Source of the DNA: an uncultured Prevotella sp.
GTDB lineage: Bacteria; Bacteroidota; Bacteroidia; Bacteroidales; Bacteroidaceae
NCBI GenBank assembly: GCA_937889855.1
Contig: CALBYK010000075.1
Span: forward strand, 1-53,524
Length of the DNA: 53,524 bases
Direction: 5' to 3'
The translations under genes and the position numbers were made by a program. The notes below the pieces were generated by a model that saw nothing but the letters and a program-made list of their open reading frames with translations, ran no database searches and was not told the origin of the DNA. Positions 53,450 to 53,524 of this stretch are shown piece by piece (the stretch's first letter is position 1; each line of letters starts with the position of its first letter).

Positions 53450-53524
53450 TTTTCCAAAAAAATAAATTTAGTAATGATTAAAAAATAACTTGGTACATTT
53501 TTGTGTCCTTATTATGAAGTAACA

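Noticed and set aside
53450..53524. SAM-responsive riboswitch before metK
   Set aside because: Only 75 bases are visible, AT-rich, with no conserved helices recognisable.

Overview
The window looks like a chromosomal segment of a Bacteroidales bacterium, most likely Prevotellaceae. The evidence is a SusC/SusD pair, a fused SecDF, a long-form IspG, DUF5686, DUF4271, DUF3109 and DUF3108 proteins, a Ser-type sulfatase, secreted proteins with Prevotella-style C-terminal tails, and repeated promoter -7 boxes of the Bacteroidetes type TAnnTTTG (TACCTTTG, TAACTTTG and similar) in place of TATAAT. Most genes are GC-rich and housekeeping. Two stretches are visibly AT-richer and look acquired: about 24.1-28.4 kb and about 32.1-32.9 kb.

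Layout. 0-7.2 kb: tRNA(CAT), a DUF5686 outer-membrane protein, secDF and a secreted protein of unknown function. 7.4-12.5 kb: a metG-leuS operon ending in a hairpin terminator. 12.5-18 kb: a secreted beta-propeller protein, a YitT-family membrane protein, the nucleotide-pool sanitiser RdgB, and a TPR/membrane protein ending in a degenerate histidine-kinase dimerisation region. 18-24 kb: a decayed gene tail, palindromic repeats, a conserved hypothetical gene, rpoN, a PAP2-like membrane protein, purE and ispG. 24.1-28.4 kb, minus strand: a compact RiPP cluster with two short double-glycine-leader precursors, a radical SAM/SPASM maturase, a C39-peptidase ABC exporter and a truncated HlyD-like stub. 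28.5-31.8 kb: a sulfatase and pckA. 31.9-33.1 kb: a 151-bp direct repeat flanking a beta-barrel gene and a protease remnant. 33.1-35.7 kb: an endonuclease/exonuclease/phosphatase protein, a rhomboid protease and an HU protein. 35.8-44.8 kb: a SusD/SusC pair, a papain-like lipoprotein, a DUF3108 protein and an Ig-like lipoprotein. 44.9-53.5 kb, minus strand: a GH3-like protein, DUF3109, ung, tyrS, yidD, rnpA, hemD, DUF4271 and metK.

The most interesting system is the RiPP cluster. Its two dissimilar precursors share an LS-x2-E-(L/M)-D-x-I-x-GG leader and have cores with Cys-x3-aromatic units (CKKNF, CGCGY / CKKKF, CHRRY, CSKNF). They sit directly upstream of their likely maturase and their leader-cleaving exporter. 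One precursor also has a (G-T/E-V-x)4 tail.

The window is also rich in undescribed intergenic structure. There are three palindromic repeat families. Copies of one form the C-terminal tail of YitT and the N-terminal extension of RdgB, and a copy of another ends the HlyD-like stub. Degenerate AAGGCTTA arrays with about 8-11-nt spacing precede at least six genes in the sense orientation, and there is a four-unit 22-bp tandem array. All functional names come from motif recognition by eye; no database search was possible.
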